This document shows positions 16,313-22,924 of a stretch of 64,000 bases of DNA, in pieces. The DNA comes from an uncultured Clostridia bacterium (GTDB lineage: Bacteria > Bacillota > Clostridia > UBA1381). The notes below the pieces were generated by a model. That model worked only from the letters and a program-made list of their open reading frames with translations. It did no database searches and had not been told where the DNA came from. Each line of letters begins with the position of its first letter. The stretch's first letter is position 1. The translations under genes were made by a program, and so were the position numbers. The stretch lies in contig CAKSSN010000003.1 in the NCBI GenBank assembly GCA_934489015.1, forward strand, positions 62,001 to 126,000. Reading direction: 5' to 3'.

Positions 16313-16432
16313 TTATTCAGCGTCTGTCAAGCGGAACATATTCCCCGCATGGAGCAACAACAGTATATGTTGGAGAAATGCCTTCATTAAATTTTTATTG
16401 GTTCTTGTTCTCTCATATTTATTGCTTTTCAT
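16313..16432 (-). pseudogene. 39-codon ORF in the operon leader, possible rubrerythrin remnant
   Basis: A 39-codon frame begins at the ATG at 16432. Its first 19 residues include 'TNKNLMKAF', which resembles the start of rubrerythrins (T-x-x-N-L-x-K-A-F before the first iron ligands). The next 20 residues do not continue the family, so this looks like an N-terminal stub left by a deletion. A short translated leader peptide is the alternative. The ribosome site is weak. Confidence 0.4.
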
Positions 16433-16464
16433 AATCACTTCATACTTTTTATTTTATTTTTGTA

Positions 16465-16487
16465 TTATTAGGAATTATTCCTAATAA
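16465..16487. promoter_or_regulatory. Fur-family operator, perfect 11-1-11 palindrome
   Basis: TTATTAGGAAT, T, ATTCCTAATAA is a perfect inverted repeat located 2 bp downstream of the -10, covering the predicted transcription start. Its size and AT-rich symmetry are those of Fur/PerR boxes. Confidence 0.85.
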
Positions 16488-16489
16488 CA

Positions 16490-16518
16490 ATTATACAATA
16501 ATCTATTATTCTTGTCAA
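16490..16518 (-). promoter_or_regulatory. promoter of the Fur-redox operon
   Basis: TTGACA (16513-16518), 17 nt, TATAAT (16490-16495) on the minus strand: both boxes match the consensus exactly, so expression should be high unless repressed. Confidence 0.88.
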
Positions 16519-16652
16519 GACAAACGGCGGAAATCTTCACCAATCTCTGCTTTTTCGGCATTTTGCACTATGAAAATTTTTATGATTTTTTTGCTTTTCT
16601 AAAAACGCAAAAACTATTTTTCTTTCAAAACTACAAAAATCATCAGTATGTA

Positions 16653-16681
16653 TTGCCAAAAAAGAAAATCTGTGATAGAAT
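16653..16681 (+). promoter_or_regulatory. promoter of the HU gene
   Basis: TTGCCA (16653-16658), 17 nt, TAGAAT (16676-16681), about 35 bp before the ATG. Confidence 0.7.
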
Positions 16682-16715
16682 ACAAAATAACCGTATACGA
16701 CGAGGAGGTGTGACG

Positions 16716-16988
16716 ATGAACAAATCAGAGTTGGTTGCGATAATGGCTGAAAAAGCGAGCCTTTCAAAAAAGGACGCAGAGGGCGTATTGAACGCATTTG
16801 TTGACGCTGTAAAGGATGCCGTAAAGAAGAACGACAAGGTTCAGCTTGTCGGCTTCGGAACTTTTGAATCTCGTAAAAGAGAAGCAAGAGAAGGCAAAAA
16901 CCCGCAGACGGGCGAAAAAATCAAAATCGCCGCGTGCAACTCGCCGGCTTTCAAGCCCGGCAAAGGCTTCAAGGATTACATAAACTAA
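16716..16988 (+). CDS. hup: DNA-binding protein HU
   Basis: A 90-residue histone-like protein with the normal HU length and motifs: 'GFGTFESRKREAR' and 'NPQTGEKI', leading into the DNA-binding arm, and a C-terminal 'FKPGKGFKDYIN'. It bends and compacts DNA as a dimer. The ATG at 16716 is chosen because GAGGAGGTG lies 7 nt upstream and the protein then begins exactly at the family start. It is a single-gene unit with its own promoter and terminator. Confidence 0.97.
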   Translation: MNKSELVAIMAEKASLSKKDAEGVLNAFVDAVKDAVKKNDKVQLVGFGTFESRKREAREGKNPQTGEKIKIAACNSPAFKPGKGFKDYIN

Positions 16989-17000
16989 GAAAAACAAGAG

Positions 17001-17041
17001 AAAACCGCCAATATGATTAAAATCATTCTCGGCGGTTTTTC
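17001..17041 (+). terminator. terminator of the HU gene
   Basis: AAAACCGCC and GGCGGTTTT form the stem, with an inner ATGATT/AATCAT pairing, followed by T. The following stretch to 17317 holds no gene I can support; it includes a hydrophilic minus-strand open frame of doubtful coding status. Confidence 0.88.
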
Positions 17042-17317
17042 TATGTGAATTTATTACTGTCTATTTATATTTATTCCAATATTCCAAATTGGAATAAGGT
17101 TACTATTAACTGCTGTTAAGCTCTGCATAATTTTCTTTTTCAGCTTTATTTAAACTCTCAGGATCATTATTATCAGTATCGTTATATTCAGGTTTATTAT
17201 TATCAGTCTTATTTGGTTTTAATTTTGAAATGTCCTGACATTTATTTTTTAAATCTCCCGACCTTTCAGCCGTAAAAGTCCTGTCCTTTAAATTTTCAAT
17301 GTCCGAAGATAAAATAG

Positions 17318-17686
17318 AGGTACTCAGACACAGTATACCACAATGAAGATCTAAAGTCACTATCCAGATACAGATTTGATAAAGTTTCTGACAGATAAAA
17401 GCTGAAACAATCTGTTTCCCGCCTTGTAAACATCCTGTTCCCGGAACTCGAAAAGCTTGTATCAACACTTCACACAAAAGCTGTGTATGAGCTTCTTTCC
17501 GAGTTTCCCGGCGCTCATCAGGTCGCATCTGCCAATCTGAAGCATCTGACGGCTTTGCTTTCCACTGCATCCAAAGGACATTTCGGCAGAGAGAAAGCAA
17601 ACGAAATCCGTGAAGCCGCGAGACGTTCGATCAGTACATATCTTCCGGCAAAGTCATTGGAGCTTAACCGTGACTTGTTCCGTTGA
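17318..17686 (+). pseudogene. IS110 family transposase fragment
   Basis: A 123-codon segment reads as the middle of an IS110-type DEDD transposase: 'YHNEDLKSLSRYRFDKVSD', then, after an in-frame TAA at 17396, 'LFPELEKLV', 'ANLKHLTALLSTASKGHFG' and 'KANEIREAARRSI'. Full proteins have about 400 residues; both ends are missing here, and there is an internal stop, so it is inactive. No element ends could be recognised. Confidence 0.82.
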
Positions 17687-17784
17687 TGCATAGCACGGTA
17701 ATGATTCTATCGGAACGGGTGCAGCATTTGCCGTGACTGCACTCGCCGTTAGTGACAATGTGATTAAAAATATAGATATTTTCT

Positions 17785-18153
17785 TCATTCTTCAAACCCT
17801 CCATACACATATTCTCTCATAATAAATTCTTCCGCTCGGCTGTGAATTGAGTTCATTTTTTGTACCCATAGCATTTGATTATCTGCTTTTAACCGTTCCG
17901 AAACTTCTTCTTGTTTTGCCATTTTTGACACCATATCTTTCAGAATGTTGTGGCAAGTTTCGTCTATCTCTGCAAGGTGTTCCGATAACTTGCCTTCAAT
18001 CATTAAAGCCGTATAAAAAGATTTGTAATATTCTTTCAAAAACTGCCTGCGTAACCTTCCATATTTTCCGATTATGTATTCCTTTGTGTCGGGTACGGTT
18101 AAATTGGGAACGTAATAATCACCGCACTTTGAATAAGTAATTTTGTCTTTCAT
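17785..18153 (-). CDS. tnpV: TnpV-like transposon-encoded protein
   Basis: A 122-residue protein matching the TnpV family found on Clostridial mobilisable elements: 'CGDYYVPNLTVPD' near the N-terminus, 'IGKYGRLRRQFLKEY', and a C-terminal 'NSIHSRAEEFIMREYVY'. The ATG at 18153 is preferred because GGAGGT lies 10 nt upstream, inside the longer frame. The role in transposition is not established. It sits between an IS110 remnant and a truncated tyrosine recombinase, so it is probably a relic of the same element. Confidence 0.85.
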   Translation of the reverse strand: MKDKITYSKCGDYYVPNLTVPDTKEYIIGKYGRLRRQFLKEYYKSFYTALMIEGKLSEHLAEIDETCHNILKDMVSKMAKQEEVSERLKADNQMLWVQKMNSIHSRAEEFIMREYVYGGFEE

Positions 18154-18320
18154 ATTGTTTTCGACCTCCATTTGTGATAAAATTAGTTTGTGGTTATACT
18201 TTTAGTTTTCGGTTATCACCGCCTTGTTTTATATATAACCACTTTTCAAATTATCGCAAATGAGCCGCAGCCATATATATGTATTAGGTTTAAGAGAAAA
18301 TCTCTCCGTCACCCTTTACA

Positions 18321-18749
18321 TTATATATCTTCCGATACCCTGATCCCGGTTGAACATATCGTTTGCATCAGCAAGTGCAGTCTGTCGCTTTCTTTGCTTT
18401 TCGCAGCTGTCAATAATCGTTCATATTCCGCCTTTGTCAGCTCTTTATCCTTATTTGAAAATATCTGTCTTTGGATTTTCAATGCCTTAATCCGTATATC
18501 GTGCCACCCTATAAACGCAAAAAAGCTGTTAAGCGAAGATATTGCCGCATTTACGCTGCTCGGTGCATACTTTTCGCATAATTCCTTTTTGTATTCCAAA
18601 GCCAATATTTTTGTTACTTCTCGGCCGCTAAGCCATATCATAAAGAAAGTAACATCTCTTATATACTTTTCTATGGTGTTTTCGCTCTTTTCCTCCAGTG
18701 TTAAATATGTTTTAAAGTTTGAAATAAACTCATTTGTGATTTTTCTCAT
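18321..18749 (-). pseudogene. truncated tyrosine recombinase
   Basis: 142 residues that match the N-terminal domain and linker of the recombinase at 12705-13550 ('EKYIRDVT', 'LTKAEYERLLTAAK'). The frame stops right after 'STGIRVSE', the first catalytic Arg. All later catalytic residues (Lys, His, Arg, Tyr) are missing. The start is intact, with AAAGGAAG before the ATG. A truncated product could still bind DNA but could not recombine it. Confidence 0.88.
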
Positions 18750-18971
18750 TCAAATCAACTTCCTTTCCTATATGTATTTTACCACTTATGTAAATACACT
18801 ATCCGAAATTATCAATGAATTTAACCGTTCACGAAAAATTTTCTGTATAAATTTTATTGGATAAGCGGCATTTTATAAATATACGATTTTCGGAATATAA
18901 ATAAAGTCCGAATATGCAGACTTGCTTGTATATTTGAGTTTTTACCTTTTTAAATAAGCATATTATAACAA

Positions 18972-19016
18972 GAAAAACGGAGTAGCTCCTTGATTTTGGA
19001 ACTACTCCGTAAAAAA
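18972..19016. terminator. hairpin with terminator features
   Basis: ACGGAGTAGCTCC pairs with GGAACTACTCCGT (one G-T pair). On the minus strand it is followed by TTTTTC, so it can end the small-membrane-protein transcript; A runs lie on the other side. The remaining sequence of 18750-19085 shows no gene. Confidence 0.7.
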
Positions 19017-19085
19017 CATCCTTATCCGGTGGTGGCTAAACAGCCTCTCCCTTTTTGAATGCTTAAAAGGCGGCGCGGGAGTGCG

Positions 19086-19265
19086 TCACAGCCCTTTTAA
19101 AATTATTTTCTCCCGCCTCGAAATTATATCTGCGAGCCTTTCAAGCCTTTTTGCAAGGAATGCGGCAGCGCAGGACGAGGGCTTCATTCGGTTTAACAAG
19201 AATAAACCGGCGTCAAGCACAAGGGCGAGAAGAAAAAATATAAATGCATTTATTAACAGCTTCAT
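19086..19265 (-). CDS. small membrane protein of unknown function
   Basis: A 59-residue open frame that begins at an ATG with GGAG 10 nt upstream. Residues 3-25 form one hydrophobic helix, and the rest is a basic amphipathic helix ('LAKRLERLADIISRREK'). It faces away from rplM and ends about 75 bp before a terminator-like hairpin, which supports a real transcript. I do not recognise it; chance coding remains possible. Confidence 0.45.
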   Translation of the reverse strand: MKLLINAFIFFLLALVLDAGLFLLNRMKPSSCAAAFLAKRLERLADIISRREKIILKGL

Positions 19266-19452
19266 ATTTTATATGCTCCATATCCGATTTTATTTTTACC
19301 TGTTTATTATTAACATATGCCGCCGGATTTAATTGTTGAAATATATGGAATGTAATTTTTAAAATAGAAAATGAGAAAAACGAAGATAACAAGAGAAAAA
19401 CAGAGATTAAAAGAGATTATAAAATAAATTTAAAAAAATTTCAAAAAAGGTA

Positions 19453-19481
19453 TTGACAAACTGCAAAAAATGTAGTAGAAT
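19453..19481 (+). promoter_or_regulatory. promoter of rplM-rpsI
   Basis: TTGACA (19453-19458), 17 nt, TAGAAT (19476-19481). The spacing is optimal, as expected for a ribosomal protein operon. Confidence 0.8.
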
Positions 19482-19492
19482 AATTCATGCAG

Positions 19493-19514
19493 GTCGGAAA
19501 GGTATATTTTCGAC
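19493..19514 (+). ncRNA. candidate L13 leader hairpin
   Basis: GTCGGAAA pairs with TTTTCGAC just after the predicted start of transcription, in the leader of rplM. L13 leaders are known autoregulatory structures in Firmicutes; this match is by position and hairpin only. Confidence 0.45.
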
Positions 19515-19547
19515 GCTTAACATATATATGATAGGAGGAAATATAAA

Positions 19548-19988
19548 GTGAATAATAGCTATATGGCAAAGCCGGCTGAAATCGAAAGAAAATGGTATAT
19601 AATCGACGCAGAAAATAAGCCTTTAGGTCGTGTTGCGGCTCAGGCAGCAGCAATCCTCAGAGGTAAGCACCTGCCGACATTTACACCGAATGTTGACTGC
19701 GGTGATCACGTAATCGTTATCAATGCGGAAAAAGCAATTCTTACAGGAAATAAGCTCAACCAGAAGGTTCGTTATTATCATACCGGATGGGTTGGCGGAA
19801 TAAAGGAAATCCACTATAATAAGCTTATGGCGGAAAATCCCGAAAAGGCTATGATGTACGCTGTAAACGGTATGCTCCCGAATAACGCAATCGGAAGAAA
19901 AGCAATTGCAAGACTTCGCGTATATAAGGGTGCTGAACATGAGAATGCAGCACAGAAGCCGATCCCCTGGACGCAGGAAATTAAATAA
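19548..19988 (+). CDS. rplM: ribosomal protein L13
   Basis: A 146-residue 50S subunit protein with the classic L13 motifs: 'ERKWYIIDAENKPLGR', 'LRGKHLPTFTPNVDCGDHV' and 'YYHTGWVGG'. The start is GTG at 19548: AGGAGG is 10 nt upstream, and the family normally begins a few residues before 'MAKP'. It is cotranscribed with rpsI, 18 nt downstream. Confidence 0.98.
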   Translation: MNNSYMAKPAEIERKWYIIDAENKPLGRVAAQAAAILRGKHLPTFTPNVDCGDHVIVINAEKAILTGNKLNQKVRYYHTGWVGGIKEIHYNKLMAENPEKAMMYAVNGMLPNNAIGRKAIARLRVYKGAEHENAAQKPIPWTQEIK

Positions 19989-20006
19989 GAAGGAGGAAAT
20001 TAAGTA

Positions 20007-20402
20007 ATGGCTAAAGAGCAATTTTACGGTACAGGCAGAAGAAAATCTTCTACAGCAAGAGTTCGTCTTGTTCCCGGCAACGGAAACATTACAATAAATA
20101 ACAGAAGCATTGACGATTATTTCGGTCTTGAAACTCTCAAGGTTATAGTTCGTCAGCCCCTCGTACTTACAAAAACAGTTGATAAGTTTGATGTAATTGT
20201 AAGGGTTGAAGGCGGCGGCTTTACAGGTCAGGCAGGAGCTATCCGTCACGGAATTTCAAGAGCACTTCTTGAGGTTGATACGGACGCTTACAGAGCTGAT
20301 CTTAAGTCAGCAGGTTTCCTCACTCGTGATTCAAGAATGAAGGAAAGAAAGAAGTACGGTTTGAAGGCAGCTCGCCGCGCACCGCAGTTCTCAAAGAGAT
20401 AA
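20007..20402 (+). CDS. rpsI: ribosomal protein S9
   Basis: A 131-residue 30S subunit protein: 'YGTGRRKSSTARVRLVPG' at the N-terminus and the conserved Arg-rich tail ending in 'QFSKR', which reaches the P-site tRNA. AGGAGG precedes the ATG. It is the last gene of the rplM operon. Confidence 0.98.
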   Translation: MAKEQFYGTGRRKSSTARVRLVPGNGNITINNRSIDDYFGLETLKVIVRQPLVLTKTVDKFDVIVRVEGGGFTGQAGAIRHGISRALLEVDTDAYRADLKSAGFLTRDSRMKERKKYGLKAARRAPQFSKR

Positions 20403-20414
20403 TTATTTTATCTA

Positions 20415-20678
20415 TCAAACCCCACAACCACAACGGTTGCGGGGTTTCTTCTTTTTATCCATGCCACAAATTTGCCGCAAATTAATTTCATTGACTGCCA
20501 CATTAGTATATGTGATACATGCTACTTTGGTCTTTGGATTGTTTGAAAATATATGTTTCAAGGATTGGATCAGTGCATATGTTTTTCCACTACCGGCACC
20601 CCCGTTGACAACAAAGTTTTTATGTTTGTCAATCTTTTCATAAAATTTATCAAGGTGGGAATTTATTTTGCTAGCCAT
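20415..20678 (-). pseudogene. truncated UvrD-like helicase (GajB-like)
   Basis: 87 codons that begin as a superfamily 1 helicase: Walker A in 'GGAGSGKTYALIQSL' and motif Ia in 'VACITYTNVAVNEI'. After that the frame runs into the rpsI terminator and stops at 20415, so about 400 residues and all later helicase motifs are absent. It overlaps the end of the OLD-type nuclease gene by 16 nt, as in intact Gabija loci. The break at about 20460-20480 marks a deletion or recombination junction. Confidence 0.85.
20417..20456 (+). terminator. terminator of rplM-rpsI
   Basis: AAACCCC and GGGGTTT enclose a second CAACC/GGTTG helix, followed by a T-rich run. The broken helicase gene on the minus strand reads through this hairpin to its stop. 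Confidence 0.85.
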
Positions 20679-22723
20679 TCCAATCCCTCCTTAATATATT
20701 CAGGTATTATCCAATTCGAATAATCATCATTGCTGAAAAACAGAATATCTGTAGCAAAAGCACTTTTCTTGTCAATACATTTATCTGCTATATCATAGTA
20801 GGGCACCTTACCGTCTTTGATTTTACTTCGATTTTTCAATCCTTTAAAATCATCTTTGTTCTGCTTAATAAATTCATAATTGCAATTAATAAAAGCATCT
20901 TCAAAGCTTCTTGCATGGTACCAATTTTGCATTGTTTGATACGCAATTCTAACCAAGCCGTTCGGATCGGATTCCCATTTTCCTTCTTTATTCTTAGACA
21001 AAACTTTATCTGATTTCTTCAATGCTTTTAATTTCGCGAATGGCGGATTATTAAAGTAATGCATTAAAAATGCATTGCTAGTTCTTTCCCCAGAAGATAC
21101 TTTGCAGGCTTCGTAATATGTCTTTCCATTAGATGATACTTTTCCTTGTGTTGAATCTATATCAGTTATTATTAATGCTTTGATCCCTAAATAGCTGATA
21201 AATTCATCAAACACATGAGAATATGCACCAACTTCGACTACAGATATATTCTGAGACATTAATGGCACATACCCCTTAACATCTTTGTTAGCAATATCTG
21301 TTTTTAGCATCATTGCATTTATTAATATTCTTTCTGTATCACCTTCAACAAAAATAACCTTGTCTGCAAAGAACAATTCAGAACGCTCCAATGTTAAATA
21401 TTGCTTCAAAAATCTAAAGCGGCTTTCGCCATCTTCTCCGGTGCTTGTCATTTCTGTTTTTAAATCAGACAGATTTTTTGAACATATAGCATCATTTTCT
21501 CGATAGAAGAACTTGATTTTCTCAAAGTCGCTCTGTGATACAATATGCGATGAATGTGAGGATAAAATCATTTGAAGGTTAATTTCTTCTTCGCCTTCTT
21601 TTCCTTTGCGCCCTTCCTGTAATTTAGCTTGTATATTCTTTATGAACACATACTGCATCTGTGGGTGAGTGTGAGCCTCTGGTTCTTCAATGTATAGTAA
21701 ATCTATATCAGACGGAACTTGATTGCTCTTTGTAATCTTTCTGAATTCATTAATTTGAATGTTTATGTAGAAAATCATTGCAAAAAGATTCATATATCCT
21801 AAGCCGTTGTATTCTTCGGGCAGAAACTCTGTTTCTTTGCTATACACTACATTTGTATTTTCTTTTATCAAAGTGGAGGCACTTAACATAGATTTTACTG
21901 ACAGTTTTGCTTCTCCTCTTCCATAGGAAAAACGTTCAATATCTGTTATTACATCTTTGAAGATTTTCTTATAACTTTGGTCTAACTTTACATCTGATTC
22001 TTTTAATACATCATCTATCAAACTTTCGTCGAGTGTTTCCTGACGTCTAGCCTCGCAATATTTAACAGCTAATTTGGACAAAGTCTGACTTTTAGCCTTT
22101 GCTTCATCCAAATTGCTTACATCGCGAATAGCTTTGATGTATTTGAAATTAATAATTCTCTGAATATCGCTTTTTTCTTTAATCTCAACATATTCATTTG
22201 TATCAGCAGGATTAACGCTTTTAATTATTTGTTTAAAATACTTCGAGTGTTTTTTTTCTATATATTCACGGACGGTACGCTTCTTTTTGCCTGCTTTACT
22301 ACAGTATGCAGCATAATCTTTTGCTGCGTTTAAGTACAATTCATATGTCATTACATATTCAAATCGAATAATTGCAGTTCTGTCATTTGGATCCAATGTC
22401 ATAAATAGTTTTGATAAATTTCCGATATAATCCTCTTCGTTGTATTCGACATGTACAGTCAGTGAAATATAAAACGGCTCATATTCTTCTGCAGGAATAG
22501 TCCCTTCTTTGTTAAATGGAAAATTGCTTGCAAGATATTTCTTGTTGAAATCATGAAATTCAAATGAGGATTTAGACTCACCTAAAAATCTGTCTAAAAT
22601 ACTAAGCAACGAGGTTTTTCCAGTATTATTTTTACCAATAATAACAGACAGATCTTCCTCTATTGTTAAAACAAAGTTTTCTAATGCTCTAAAATGATTG
22701 ATTTCAAATTTGGTAATCTTCAT
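20663..22723 (-). CDS. gajA: OLD-family ATP-dependent nuclease, GajA-like
   Basis: A 686-residue protein with an ABC/SMC-type ATPase and a TOPRIM nuclease. Visible motifs are Walker A 'GKNNTGKTS' near residue 30, Walker B 'LLYIEEPEAHTHP', switch 'LSSHSSHIV', and the TOPRIM acidic residues in 'VIFVEGDTERIL' and 'LIITDIDSTQGK'. A nuclease of this class followed by an overlapping UvrD-like helicase is the Gabija anti-phage arrangement, in which GajA nicks DNA when nucleotides are depleted. It is longer than typical GajA (near 580). All motifs are intact although the partner gene is broken, so it may act alone, or be non-functional. Confidence 0.82.
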   Translation of the reverse strand: MKITKFEINHFRALENFVLTIEEDLSVIIGKNNTGKTSLLSILDRFLGESKSSFEFHDFNKKYLASNFPFNKEGTIPAEEYEPFYISLTVHVEYNEEDYIGNLSKLFMTLDPNDRTAIIRFEYVMTYELYLNAAKDYAAYCSKAGKKKRTVREYIEKKHSKYFKQIIKSVNPADTNEYVEIKEKSDIQRIINFKYIKAIRDVSNLDEAKAKSQTLSKLAVKYCEARRQETLDESLIDDVLKESDVKLDQSYKKIFKDVITDIERFSYGRGEAKLSVKSMLSASTLIKENTNVVYSKETEFLPEEYNGLGYMNLFAMIFYINIQINEFRKITKSNQVPSDIDLLYIEEPEAHTHPQMQYVFIKNIQAKLQEGRKGKEGEEEINLQMILSSHSSHIVSQSDFEKIKFFYRENDAICSKNLSDLKTEMTSTGEDGESRFRFLKQYLTLERSELFFADKVIFVEGDTERILINAMMLKTDIANKDVKGYVPLMSQNISVVEVGAYSHVFDEFISYLGIKALIITDIDSTQGKVSSNGKTYYEACKVSSGERTSNAFLMHYFNNPPFAKLKALKKSDKVLSKNKEGKWESDPNGLVRIAYQTMQNWYHARSFEDAFINCNYEFIKQNKDDFKGLKNRSKIKDGKVPYYDIADKCIDKKSAFATDILFFSNDDYSNWIIPEYIKEGLEWLAK

Positions 22724-22805
22724 GATTTCTTCTATCCCAAACCGTTTGTTATAATATGGCTTGTAAGTCCGTTAATGATTGTCCTATTTTGCTTTCGGTT
22801 GTCTT

Positions 22806-22834
22806 TATATAGCAAAAATAATTATACATGTCAA
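22806..22834 (-). promoter_or_regulatory. promoter of the GajA-like gene
   Basis: TTGACA (22829-22834), 17 nt, TATATA (22806-22811) on the minus strand, giving a leader of about 75 nt. Confidence 0.65.
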
Positions 22835-22924
22835 TAGCTTTGACGTAATTTGTTTCGATTTGTAAAACATTCACAACTATTATATTTATTCTGCTTTTAT
22901 ATCAATGTAAATTTGCTTATACTG

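Noticed and set aside
17106..17600. A minus-strand 164-codon frame
   Set aside because: Its first half is opposite the IS110 transposase fragment. The hydrophilic tail (17106-17290) could be a leftover C-terminus of something, but I cannot support it.
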